From NCBI GenBank assembly GCA_938023905.1, contig CALJCO010000084.1:1-45658 (forward strand): a stretch of 45,658 bases of DNA, given 5' to 3'. This document shows, in pieces, positions 7,047 through 15,750 of the stretch. Below the pieces are notes generated by a model. The model did no database searches. It was not told where the DNA came from and saw only the letters and a list, made by a program, of their open reading frames with translations. The translations under genes were made by a program, and so were the position numbers. The first letter of the stretch is position 1; every line of letters starts with the position of its first letter. This stretch comes from an uncultured Collinsella sp. (GTDB lineage: Bacteria > Actinomycetota > Coriobacteriia > Coriobacteriales > Coriobacteriaceae).

Positions 7047-10000
7047 GTGCGCAGGAATTCCATTTTTACGAAACGGTGGGTGAAGGGAAGCGCGGTCCTC
7101 GTTGCCACTGCAGCGACGCTCGTGTTTGCCAATCCCCAGCAGGCGATTGCCACGCCACTCAAGGGCGTCGACTCAGCGACCGTGTCCCAGTCTGCCTCGA
7201 ATGTCGTCGACATCGATTTCGCTGACGGCATCAAGGGCCGTATTACGTTCCTCGAGGACGGTATTTTCCGTTATAACGTCGACCCCAAGGGTGAGTTTTC
7301 CGATTACGCCACACCGCGCAGTAAGTCCCACACGGCTAAAATCCAGGCTCAGCCCGATACCTCGGACACCTACAGCAAGCCGAGTGCGACGGTTGCCGAC
7401 AAGGGCGACACTATCGAGATCACCGGCGGAAAGGCGACCGTGATCCTGGACAAGGCGACTGGCAAGATGAGTATCAAGTCAGGCGACCGTGTCGTGGTTT
7501 CCGAGTCCGCGTCCCTCGACCTTGATAAGAAGGGTACCGTCCAGACGCTCGCCAAGGAGAAGTCCGAGAACTTCTTTGGCGGCGGCACCCAGAACGGACG
7601 CTTCCTGCACACCAACCAGACCATCGCCATCTCCAACACGAACAACTGGACCGATGGCGGCGTTGCCTCGCCCAACCCGTTTTATTGGACGAGTGACGGC
7701 TACGGCGTACTCCGAAACACGTTTGCAGAGGGTTCCTACGACTTCGGTTCCACGGACTCATCGACGGTCACGACTTTGCACAGCGAGAATGAGTTTGATG
7801 CCTACTACTTCGTGGCGACCAACGAGGGCGCTTCGAACGTGGCAACCGAGATGCTGCAGGACTACTACAAGGTGACCGGTAACCCGGTACTGCTGCCCGA
7901 GTACGGGTTCTACCTTGGTCATCTTAATGCCTATAACCGTGATGGCTGGTCAACGACCTCGGGTCAAAAGAAGTGGGAGACCAAGGGCAGCAAGTCCTCG
8001 AGCGAGAAGGGCGACGTTAAGTACGAGTCTGGCATGTCGACGGGCTACAAGCTCGACGGCACACTTGCGGCCGAGACGCTCAACGGTGAGGGCCCTTCGG
8101 TTGATACCGAGAACATGAAAGCGACCGATTTCGACCGCCAGTTCTCTGCTCGGCAGGTTATCGATGACTACGAGGACAACGACATGCCGCTCGGTTGGTT
8201 CCTGCCGAACGACGGCTACGGCGCCGGCTATGGCCAGAACGGTTACTACAAGACCGGCGGCGTCAACTCCGACGGAACGAGCTCGGCTGACCGTCTTAAC
8301 GCTGTGCGTGCCAATGTCGAAAACCTTAAGAAGTTCACCGAGTATGCCAACTCCAAGGGTGTGAGCACGGGCTTGTGGACCCAGTCCAACCTTGAGCCCG
8401 ACAGCAACTCCGAGACCCCGTGGCACCTGCTTCGCGACTTCGACGCCGAGGTCAAGACGGGAGGCATCTCTACCCTTAAGACCGACGTCGCCTGGGTTGG
8501 ATCTGGCTACTCCTTTGGTCTTAATGGCATCAAGACAGCTTATGACACGGTGACGACCGGCGCCAACAAGCGCCCCAACATCATCACGCTCGATGGCTGG
8601 GCCGGCACGCAGCGCTTTGGCGGCATTTGGACCGGCGACCAGTATGGCGGTAACTGGGAGTACATTCGCTTCCATATCCCCACGTATATCGGTCAGAGTC
8701 TTTCGGGCAACCCCAACATCGGCTCCGACATGGATGGCATCTTTGGCGGCGCCCCCATCATCTCTGCGCGTGACTACCAGTGGAAGACGTTCACGCCCTC
8801 TATGCTCGACATGGACGGTTGGGGCACCTACCGCAAATCGCCCATGACGCACGGCGATCCCTACACAGGCATCTCGCGCTTCTACCTCAAGCTCAAGGCG
8901 CAGCTCATGCCCTATATCTACACGAGCGCGGCCTCGGCGGCAAACATCGACACGGGTAACGGCGATGCCGGCCTGCCCATGATCCGCGCCATGCTGCTTT
9001 CCGACAACTCCGAGTACGCCGCAAGCACTTCGACGCAGTACCAGTATATGTTCGGTGAGAACTTCCTAGTGGCACCGGTGTATCAGGATACCCAGGCAGA
9101 TGAGAACGGCAACGACATTCGCAATGGGATTTACCTCCCCAACTACGGCACCGACGAGAATCCCACCATCTGGATCGACTACTTCTCGGGTAAGCAGTAT
9201 CGCGGCGGCCAGGTTCTCAACAATTACGAGGCTCCGCTTTGGAAGCTGCCGCTGTTTGTGAAGGCCAACGCTATCGTGCCGATGTACGCCGAGAACAACA
9301 ACCCCGAGGCCGTGAGCGACACCAACACCAAGGGTACCGACCGCAGCCAGCGTATCGTCGAGTTCTTCGCCACCGAGGGCGACGGCACCTTTACGCAGTA
9401 CGAGGACGACGGCTCCTCCATCGAGAACAACACGACTGAGGACGATTCCTACGGCACGATCGACAATATCTCCTACGGTGAGCATGTAAGCACCGTCTAC
9501 AGCTCCAAGGCCGCAGGCGGCACCGCGACCTTTACCGCCGAGGCCTCGCAGGGCGGCTACAACGGCTACGACTCCAACCGCACCACGACCTTCGTGGCCA
9601 ACGTGTCCGCCAAGCCCACGAGCGTCGTCGCCAAGAACGGCGGATCCGCACTCAACGTGGTTGAGGTCGACTCGCAGGAGGCCTTTGACACCGTGACCCC
9701 CGAGGCCGGCCAGGCGGTCTACTTCTACAGCGAGACCCCCAACCTCAACCACTACGGCAGCGATGCGGACGGCACCGAGGCCGAGCAGGGCGAGAGCTTC
9801 AACAACACCAAGATCACCACGAACCCCAAGGTCTACGTCAAGTTCGCGAAGACCGATGTTGCTGCAGCGGCGCAGACGCTTGAGCTGGGCGGTTTCGTGA
9901 ACGCCGACGCCACGCTCACAGCCGATCGCCTCAACGAGAACCTCTCCGCACCCACGAACCTTGCTGCCCCCGAGGACGTCACGACCCCAACGAGCATCAA

Positions 10001-13000
10001 GCTCACCTGGGGAAAGGTCGATGGTGCTACCTCCTACGACCTTAAGGTCGACGGCACTGTGTTTGCCGTGGGTGATGCGGCCGAGTTCACGCACACCGAC
10101 CTCGCCTACAATAGCAAGCACACCTACCAGATTCGTTCGCGCAACGCCGAGGGTTACTCCGCCTGGAGCGATGTGCTCGAGGCGAACTCCGCACTCGATC
10201 CGTGGCGGAACGTCCCCGACGCCGAGCAAATCACCTGGGAGGGCTCACTTTACGGCAGCCATAAGGCCGAGCTCGCCTTCGACCATGAGTTCCAGTCGGG
10301 CGACGGCGGTTTCCACTCCGGTGGCAACGATCTGGGCAAGGCGCTTACCGTTGACTATGGACGCGCTTACAAGCTCGATAAGCTCGAGTACTATCCGCGC
10401 GATGACGCCGGCAACGGCACTGTGACCAAGATGCGTGTTGAGACGAGTCTCGATGGCGTCCACTGGACGAGCCAGGAGGTCGATTGGGCACGTTCCGCTG
10501 ATTGTAAGACGGTAGCGTTTGACGGCACCGTGGCCGCCCGTTACGTGCGCATGACACCGCTCGCCTCGGTCGGCAATTTCTTCTCCGCGTCCGAGATTGC
10601 CATCTACAAGACCGACGGCACGGATGGCTTCGCCGTGGGCTCCAACCTCAACAAGGCCACGATCTCCGACGGAGACTACTCCAACATGAAGAACTATCTG
10701 GGCCTCGAGAATCGCGAGCCCGATACCTCGACGTTCGGTTCGCAGATCCGCGACCACTTCGCCGACCTCAACGATAACGGCGTTTACGACGTCTACGATT
10801 ACTCGTTCACCATGGCGGGTCTTGACGGCGGCACTAAACAAAAGGGCAAGGTCGCAGGTTCGCTCGCGGTGATTCCGAGCAAGACCGAGGTCGAGGCCGG
10901 TGATGAGATCACCGTTGATGTCTATGCGGCCGACGCCAAGAACGTCAACGCCCTGGGCGCTCTAGTCAACTTCAAGAGCGACCAGTTCGAGTTTGTGTCC
11001 GAGAGCATCGCGCAGGACGGCTCGACCGCCGGCATGGAGAACCTGTCTCGCGAGAAGGTCCAGTTCGCGGACGGAACGCAGACTATCAATCTCGCCTTTG
11101 CCAACCGCGGCGATGGCAAGCTCTACAACGGTACCGGCGCGGTGGCGAGTTTCAAGCTCAAGGCCAAGACCGCCGGCAAGGTCGAACTGCCCTCGACATC
11201 TTGGCTCATCGGTCCGGCATGCGACGCACTTGAGTTTGCGAGCGACGGCACGGTGACGATACCGGATGTTCCTCAGCCAACGGTCGCCGAGTACGGTCAG
11301 GATGCCTTCAACATCACGATGACCAACGATGAGCTCACGACCGACGACGGGACCAACGTCGAGAAACTTATCCAGCAGAAGAGCTATAACGCGCTGTTCG
11401 ATAATAACGAGGGCGACAACGGCTTTGAGTTCCTATGGAACTGGCCCGACAACTGGGACAGCGAGGGTAAGCTTCCGAGTTACGTGAAGCTTCCCACCAC
11501 GATGACATTCGCATTTAAGACGCCGTCGAAACTCGATAGTGTCGAGGTCGTTAACCGCAACGGTGGCAACGGAACCGTGCAGAAGATCAAGGCTGTCGTG
11601 ACGTTCGAGGATGGCTCGACCCAAGAGTTCGCGGGCGGGGAGTACGATTCCTTCCGGGCTCGCTACACCTTTGGCCTCTCTGCCGAGAACAAGGGCAAGA
11701 AGGCGACCAAGGTCGAGGTCACGCCGCTTGAGGCATCGGGTGACCAGATGCTCACACTGCGTGAGGTCAACTTCAACTACACGCAGGGTGTCGAGGCCAT
11801 CGAGGGTGTCGAGCTAGGCAAGAACCAGACCGAGTTCTTTGAAGGCGACGTTACGCTCGTCGACGCCAAGGCCACGCCTGAGAGCGCCGGCTACCCCTAT
11901 GTGACGGTCGAGAGCTCCGACCCCTCTGTGGTAAGCGTCTCCGCTGTTCAGGCTGGCGATAGCGTGAGCTACTACCTGCGTGCCAACAAGGCCGGCAAGG
12001 CAAAGATCACGGTGGCGTCGGTACTCGACCCCTCCAAGACCGCATCCTATGAGGTCGAGGTCAAGGCTGGTGTCGATACTTCTGCGCTCGTGGCAGCGCT
12101 TTCCAAGGCCGCGGGCTACAGCGAGTCCGTCTACACTAAGGATTCCTATGCAGCTCTCACCACTGCGGTCGAGGCGGCTCGGAAGCTCCTCGACGGCGGC
12201 CAAGGCAGCTATAGCAAGAAGGATGTCGCAGACGCCACAGCCAAGATCGAGAAGGCAATCGACGGCCTCAAGATGCGCCCTGTCGATGAGAAGATTCTCA
12301 TCAACACGCCCGAGAACCGCAAGAACGTCAAGGTGGCCGGCTTCTCGAGTGAGGCCGACTACGAGGGCAGCAACGCCGTCAACGCTCTCGACGGCGACGA
12401 GCGGACGCTTTGGCACAGCGACTGGGCCCATGGGACCGGTATGCCCCAGTATCTGAGTGTCGACCTGGGCCGCGACTACGATCTCACCGACGTTACATTC
12501 CTGCCGCGCCAGGACGGCGGCACTAACGGCGATATCTTCGAGGCCGAGATACTGGTCTCCGACACTGCCGACGGTTATGAGATGGGCACCGCCGCGTCGA
12601 TGGGTACGTTCGCCTTCGACAACGACGGCCGCGTGCTCACCGACCGTGGCGACTGGAAACAGATGAGCTTTGGCGCCGTGCGCGGTCGCTACGTGACCGT
12701 CAAGGTGATTCATGCCGGCGGTGGCAACGTTGATGCCTACTGCAGCATGGCGGAGCTCAAGTTCTACGGTACGGCCGTCCCCGATCCGGTGGCGAAGGAT
12801 GATCTCGCTACCGCGATCGAAAAGGTTGATGCCGAGGTTGCTGCCGGCGACCTCAAGGCCGGTGACTACACCGAGGCCTCCTGGACGGCGCTCGAGAACG
12901 CCCTGGCGAGCGCCCGCGCCATCTTGAGCGACGAGAACGCCACGCAGGGCGAGGTCGACCAGGCGCTCAGGGCGCTCGAGAGCGCCCGCGGCGCGCTCGA

Positions 13001-13460
13001 GAAGACCCCGGTGGCCCCGGTCGAGAATCCGACTAAGAAGCAGCTCAAGGCCCTGGTCAAGCAGGCGAAGGAGACTGACACCAAGGGCAAGACGGCCGAG
13101 TCTGTCAAGGCCCTGACGGATGCCATTACCTACGCCGAGGACGTCTTGGGTGGTGAGAATGCTTCCGACACCCAGCTCCAGGCGGCCTATGACCAGCTCA
13201 AGCTGGCTATTGAGAGCCTCAAGGATGCCGATTCCGGCAATCAGGGCGGCTCGGGCAACCAGGGTTCCGGCAATGGCTCGAACGGCGGCAACCAGGCGGG
13301 CAAGCCCGCAGGCGACAAGGCCCAGGGCAGCAAGAAGAACGGTTCGGCGATTCCCAATACCGGAGACCGGACGGCAGCGACCGTCGCGACCGTCGGTGGT
13401 CTTGGCGCCATCATCGCCGCGATCGGCGCTTTCTTCCATCGTCGCAGCAAGGCTAAGTAG
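7047..13460 (+). CDS. Giant sortase-anchored GH31 glycoside hydrolase with CBM32, cohesin, dockerin and FIVAR modules
   Basis: The product has 2137 residues and is a secreted, wall-linked glycan hydrolase. Signal peptide 1-35 (cut after QQAIA); GH31 N-domain and barrel about 40-745 with nucleophile Asp480 (KTDVAW) and acid/base Asp531 (TGDQYGG); DUF5110-like part to about 830; fibronectin III about 965-1050; F5/8 C (CBM32-like) about 1052-1190; dockerin-like DLNDNGVYDVYDYSFT near 1245; cohesin-like about 1268-1400; second F5/8-like part about 1415-1580; Big2-like to 1675; FIVAR; CBM32 about 1750-1910; two FIVARs; sorting signal IPNTGD at 2102, then a membrane helix and RRSKAK. GTG 7047 follows AAAGGAGA and starts the signal peptide. 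The layout resembles mucin-acting GH31 enzymes (alpha-GalNAc-ase or alpha-glucosidase); substrate unproven. A sortase lies 0.7 kb downstream. Confidence 0.93.
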   Translation: MRRNSIFTKRWVKGSAVLVATAATLVFANPQQAIATPLKGVDSATVSQSASNVVDIDFADGIKGRITFLEDGIFRYNVDPKGEFSDYATPRSKSHTAKIQAQPDTSDTYSKPSATVADKGDTIEITGGKATVILDKATGKMSIKSGDRVVVSESASLDLDKKGTVQTLAKEKSENFFGGGTQNGRFLHTNQTIAISNTNNWTDGGVASPNPFYWTSDGYGVLRNTFAEGSYDFGSTDSSTVTTLHSENEFDAYYFVATNEGASNVATEMLQDYYKVTGNPVLLPEYGFYLGHLNAYNRDGWSTTSGQKKWETKGSKSSSEKGDVKYESGMSTGYKLDGTLAAETLNGEGPSVDTENMKATDFDRQFSARQVIDDYEDNDMPLGWFLPNDGYGAGYGQNGYYKTGGVNSDGTSSADRLNAVRANVENLKKFTEYANSKGVSTGLWTQSNLEPDSNSETPWHLLRDFDAEVKTGGISTLKTDVAWVGSGYSFGLNGIKTAYDTVTTGANKRPNIITLDGWAGTQRFGGIWTGDQYGGNWEYIRFHIPTYIGQSLSGNPNIGSDMDGIFGGAPIISARDYQWKTFTPSMLDMDGWGTYRKSPMTHGDPYTGISRFYLKLKAQLMPYIYTSAASAANIDTGNGDAGLPMIRAMLLSDNSEYAASTSTQYQYMFGENFLVAPVYQDTQADENGNDIRNGIYLPNYGTDENPTIWIDYFSGKQYRGGQVLNNYEAPLWKLPLFVKANAIVPMYAENNNPEAVSDTNTKGTDRSQRIVEFFATEGDGTFTQYEDDGSSIENNTTEDDSYGTIDNISYGEHVSTVYSSKAAGGTATFTAEASQGGYNGYDSNRTTTFVANVSAKPTSVVAKNGGSALNVVEVDSQEAFDTVTPEAGQAVYFYSETPNLNHYGSDADGTEAEQGESFNNTKITTNPKVYVKFAKTDVAAAAQTLELGGFVNADATLTADRLNENLSAPTNLAAPEDVTTPTSIKLTWGKVDGATSYDLKVDGTVFAVGDAAEFTHTDLAYNSKHTYQIRSRNAEGYSAWSDVLEANSALDPWRNVPDAEQITWEGSLYGSHKAELAFDHEFQSGDGGFHSGGNDLGKALTVDYGRAYKLDKLEYYPRDDAGNGTVTKMRVETSLDGVHWTSQEVDWARSADCKTVAFDGTVAARYVRMTPLASVGNFFSASEIAIYKTDGTDGFAVGSNLNKATISDGDYSNMKNYLGLENREPDTSTFGSQIRDHFADLNDNGVYDVYDYSFTMAGLDGGTKQKGKVAGSLAVIPSKTEVEAGDEITVDVYAADAKNVNALGALVNFKSDQFEFVSESIAQDGSTAGMENLSREKVQFADGTQTINLAFANRGDGKLYNGTGAVASFKLKAKTAGKVELPSTSWLIGPACDALEFASDGTVTIPDVPQPTVAEYGQDAFNITMTNDELTTDDGTNVEKLIQQKSYNALFDNNEGDNGFEFLWNWPDNWDSEGKLPSYVKLPTTMTFAFKTPSKLDSVEVVNRNGGNGTVQKIKAVVTFEDGSTQEFAGGEYDSFRARYTFGLSAENKGKKATKVEVTPLEASGDQMLTLREVNFNYTQGVEAIEGVELGKNQTEFFEGDVTLVDAKATPESAGYPYVTVESSDPSVVSVSAVQAGDSVSYYLRANKAGKAKITVASVLDPSKTASYEVEVKAGVDTSALVAALSKAAGYSESVYTKDSYAALTTAVEAARKLLDGGQGSYSKKDVADATAKIEKAIDGLKMRPVDEKILINTPENRKNVKVAGFSSEADYEGSNAVNALDGDERTLWHSDWAHGTGMPQYLSVDLGRDYDLTDVTFLPRQDGGTNGDIFEAEILVSDTADGYEMGTAASMGTFAFDNDGRVLTDRGDWKQMSFGAVRGRYVTVKVIHAGGGNVDAYCSMAELKFYGTAVPDPVAKDDLATAIEKVDAEVAAGDLKAGDYTEASWTALENALASARAILSDENATQGEVDQALRALESARGALEKTPVAPVENPTKKQLKALVKQAKETDTKGKTAESVKALTDAITYAEDVLGGENASDTQLQAAYDQLKLAIESLKDADSGNQGGSGNQGSGNGSNGGNQAGKPAGDKAQGSKKNGSAIPNTGDRTAATVATVGGLGAIIAAIGAFFHRRSKAK

Positions 13461-13478
13461 CCCCAGCAACAGCTAAGC

Positions 13479-13522
13479 AAGCGTGCCCGCCGTCCCACCC
13501 AAGGACGGTGGGCACGCTTTTT
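13479..13522 (+). terminator. Rho-independent terminator after the GH31 gene
   Basis: The stem AAGCGTGCCCGCCGTCC / GGACGGTGGGCACGCTT (one G-T pair) has a 7-nt loop and runs straight into TTTTT. It lies 19 bp after the stop. Confidence 0.9.
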
Positions 13523-13677
13523 GAATGTAGGTGGAAAGCTCCGACCCTTCGGCCTTAATCTCGCAAAGCGTTCCGTCTCCCGCCGAACACATCAGCATCG
13601 GCGGCTATACTTGAATTATTTGTAGTTAAGGGTCGCGGATTCGCTGCGTCACCGCTCTCAACAGGAGGTCTATGTTT

Positions 13678-14142
13678 ATGGCAGATCAAAAGCCGGTTGT
13701 CGGGATCATCATGGGTTCCAAGTCCGATCTGGGCGTTATGGAAGGCTGCACCGCCGAGCTCGAGGCACTGGGTGTGCCCTATGAGCTCGTGATCGCGAGC
13801 GCACACCGCACGCCGGCGAAGGTCCACGAGTGGGCTTCGACTGCCGCCGATCGCGGCATCAAGGTGATTATCGCCGCCGCCGGCAAGGCCGCTCACCTGG
13901 GTGGTGTCGTGGCTGCCTTTACGCCGCTGCCGGTTATCGGCGTGCCTATGAAGACGAGTGACCTGGGCGGTATGGACTCTTTGCTGTCGATGGTGCAGAT
14001 GCCCTCCGGCGTGCCCGTGGCCTGCGTTGCCATCAACGGCGCCAAGAACGCTGCCATTTACGCCACGCAGATTCTGGGCGCATGCGACCCCGAGTACCGC
14101 AAGGTTATCGAGAAGATGAAGCAGGAGATGGCTGACGCCTAA
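13678..14142 (+). CDS. purE: 5-(carboxyamino)imidazole ribonucleotide mutase
   Basis: The 154-residue class I PurE converts N5-CAIR to CAIR in purine synthesis. The conserved GIIMGSKSDLGVM (phosphate loop), ASAHRTP (catalytic His region), AAAGKAAHLGGVVA and the closing block MPSGVPVACVAINGAKNAA are all present, and the length is normal. The ATG at 13678 is 9 bases from GGAGG; the in-frame ATG at 13672 is only 3 bases away and was not chosen. A TATACT box at 13606 may be its -10. purK is not next to it; purF, purM and purN lie 3-7 kb downstream. Confidence 0.96.
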   Translation: MADQKPVVGIIMGSKSDLGVMEGCTAELEALGVPYELVIASAHRTPAKVHEWASTAADRGIKVIIAAAGKAAHLGGVVAAFTPLPVIGVPMKTSDLGGMDSLLSMVQMPSGVPVACVAINGAKNAAIYATQILGACDPEYRKVIEKMKQEMADA

Positions 14143-14177
14143 GCGTTCCGCCGTTTCGCCGCAGTATAAGGAGAGCC

Positions 14178-15176
14178 ATGTCCGATTATCAGGGAAAACG
14201 ATTCAAGGCTTCTCAGATTCCCGATCCGTCGAAGCCGGGTGCCGCCCATGCGGCGCAGCAGGGTCGGACATCCTCTCCTCAGCAGCCGCGCGCGCCGCGC
14301 CCCGTGACACCGGCGACGTATCGTCGACAGGACGCGCCGGCCGCATATCGTCCTTCGTCTTATAGCTCCGCTAAGAAGCCGCCCCGGTCTTCATCGCATG
14401 CCGCGCCGTCGGATTACACCGAGCCGCCGCGCAAAAAGCGCCGCTCCATTATTCCCATTCTGCTCATCATCATCGGTATCGGCCTGATTGTCGCCGCCGC
14501 CGCTATCTTTATTAATGCCCAGATTGGCTATAAGCAGGCGAGCGATTCGTATCAGAAAATCGAGAAGCAATATGTAAGCGATAAGGACGCCAGCGGCGTG
14601 CCGATTATCGACTTTGATGCGCTTGCTCAGACGAACCCCGAGATTGTGGGTTGGATTTACGTGCCGGGAACCAATATCAACTATCCCGTGGTGCAGACCA
14701 ACAACAACTCCAAATACCTCAACACGCTGTTCGACGGAACGGCTAACGCGTCCGGTGCCATTTTCCTGGATAGCGATGACACCGCGCCGGGAATGGTCGA
14801 CCAGCAGACCACGATCTACGGCCACCATATGAACGACGGATCGATGTTCAACGTGATTTCGGACACCACTGATCAGGCGACGTTCGATAGCATCGAGTTT
14901 GTGTACTACATCACGCGCGATGCGACGTATAAGCTGCGTCCGCTGGCGACCAAGGTGGTCGAGGACACGTATGCCAAGGCGCGCACGACCAATTTTGAGG
15001 GCGACGACGGACTCAAGAACTACCTGTCCGAGATGCTCGACGGCGCTTCCGCCGTGGCGAGTGATGCTACCGATCGTGCCGCTTCGGCAACTAAGGTTGT
15101 AACGCTTGTGACCTGTCGTTCGCTGTCGCTGAGCAACACACGCGCCGTCATGGTGCTCACGCCGGTCGAGGAATAA
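14178..15176 (+). CDS. srtB: Class B sortase
   Basis: The 332-residue transpeptidase has a long Pro/Ser/Arg-rich cytoplasmic N-terminus (residues 1-90), a single membrane helix about 92-114 (IIPILLIIIGIGLIVAAAAIF) and an extracellular sortase domain. The catalytic histidine is in TIYGHHMNDGSMF, the cysteine in VVTLVTCRS and the arginine in LSNTRAVMVL. The class B features are the YGHHM block and the helix-rich insert before the TxxTC strand. It is 35 bp from purE but functionally unrelated. The IPNTG-tailed GH31 protein encoded just upstream is a plausible substrate, although class B enzymes often prefer NPQTN-like signals, so pairing is inference. Confidence 0.93.
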   Translation: MSDYQGKRFKASQIPDPSKPGAAHAAQQGRTSSPQQPRAPRPVTPATYRRQDAPAAYRPSSYSSAKKPPRSSSHAAPSDYTEPPRKKRRSIIPILLIIIGIGLIVAAAAIFINAQIGYKQASDSYQKIEKQYVSDKDASGVPIIDFDALAQTNPEIVGWIYVPGTNINYPVVQTNNNSKYLNTLFDGTANASGAIFLDSDDTAPGMVDQQTTIYGHHMNDGSMFNVISDTTDQATFDSIEFVYYITRDATYKLRPLATKVVEDTYAKARTTNFEGDDGLKNYLSEMLDGASAVASDATDRAASATKVVTLVTCRSLSLSNTRAVMVLTPVEE

Positions 15177-15185
15177 GTTGTTCGA

Positions 15186-15222
15186 GAGTAGCTAAAAAGG
15201 CCCCGTCCCAAATTGGCTACTC
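15186..15222. repeat. Inverted repeat between sortase and MoaE-like genes
   Basis: GAGTAGC at 15186-15192 pairs with GCTACTC at 15216-15222 around a 23-nt interior (AAAAAGGCCCCGTCCC is part of it). It fills most of the 64-bp gap and has no T tract at its end. Confidence 0.5.
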
Positions 15223-15240
15223 GACGACGGTAAGGGAGAA

Positions 15241-15660
15241 ATGATGCTCGAGAGTGGCAAATTGATGCCTTCGATTGATGCTTGGCTGCGTGAGGCCAAG
15301 GCCGATGCTTCGGCGGCAGGCTGTGGGATGTATCTGACGCATAACGGTGTGGTGCGCGCGACGCCCAAGGCCGAGGTGCGCGGAGTCGAGACCGATGGCG
15401 TGGCGCCAGGCCACAGGGTGGGCGGCATGGTCTTTGACTACGACGCCGAAAAGGTACGGTCTGCTATCGAGGCCACGCGCGCGATGCCGGGTATCGGCTA
15501 TGTGCGCGTGTGGCTGGCAAGCGGCGAGCTTGCCGTAGGTGACGACATCATGCTCGTGCTTATCGGCGGGGACATTCGCCCGCACGTGGTCGATGCACTG
15601 CAGGCGCTCGTTGGCACCATCAAGAACGAATGCGTGAGTGAGGTCGAGCGCGAGGCGTAG
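15241..15660 (+). CDS. MoaE-like (molybdopterin synthase large subunit family) protein
   Basis: The 139-residue protein resembles the short MoaE-like proteins annotated as molybdenum cofactor biosynthesis MoaE. It has a HNGVVRATPK start of the core, AEVRGVETDG in place of the usual loop, RAMPGIGYVRVWLASGELAVGDDIMLVLIGGDIR (the HR.G.L.vGe...vv.v block of MoaE, altered) and a closing helix ALQALVGTIKNE. The canonical catalytic lysine region is not obvious. No other cofactor genes are nearby, so a role in molybdopterin synthesis is uncertain. GGGAG precedes the ATG pair at 15241/15244. Confidence 0.65.
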   Translation: MMLESGKLMPSIDAWLREAKADASAAGCGMYLTHNGVVRATPKAEVRGVETDGVAPGHRVGGMVFDYDAEKVRSAIEATRAMPGIGYVRVWLASGELAVGDDIMLVLIGGDIRPHVVDALQALVGTIKNECVSEVEREA

Positions 15661-15691
15661 AGGCTTGCGTCGATAGAAGTATCGTTTATAA

Positions 15692-15731
15692 AAATGCCCA
15701 CCGGTACGTGTGATACCGGCGGGCATTTTGC
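15692..15731. terminator. Bidirectional terminator
   Basis: AAATGCCCACCGGTA and TACCGGCGGGCATTT form a near-perfect stem with a 7-nt loop between two convergent genes. The stem ends in A and T runs on the two strands (TTTATAAAAAT before, TTTTGCGTTTT after), so it can serve the MoaE-like gene and the CmpB-type gene. Confidence 0.8.
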
Positions 15732-15750
15732 GTTTTGGGCGCGGTGAGCG

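Noticed and set aside
11814..13469. Long minus-strand ORF opposite the GH31 gene
   Set aside because: It is a by-product of high GC and biased third positions; its protein is repetitive and has no ribosome site or recognisable domain. The same holds for the plus-strand ORF opposite glmU (34249-35751).
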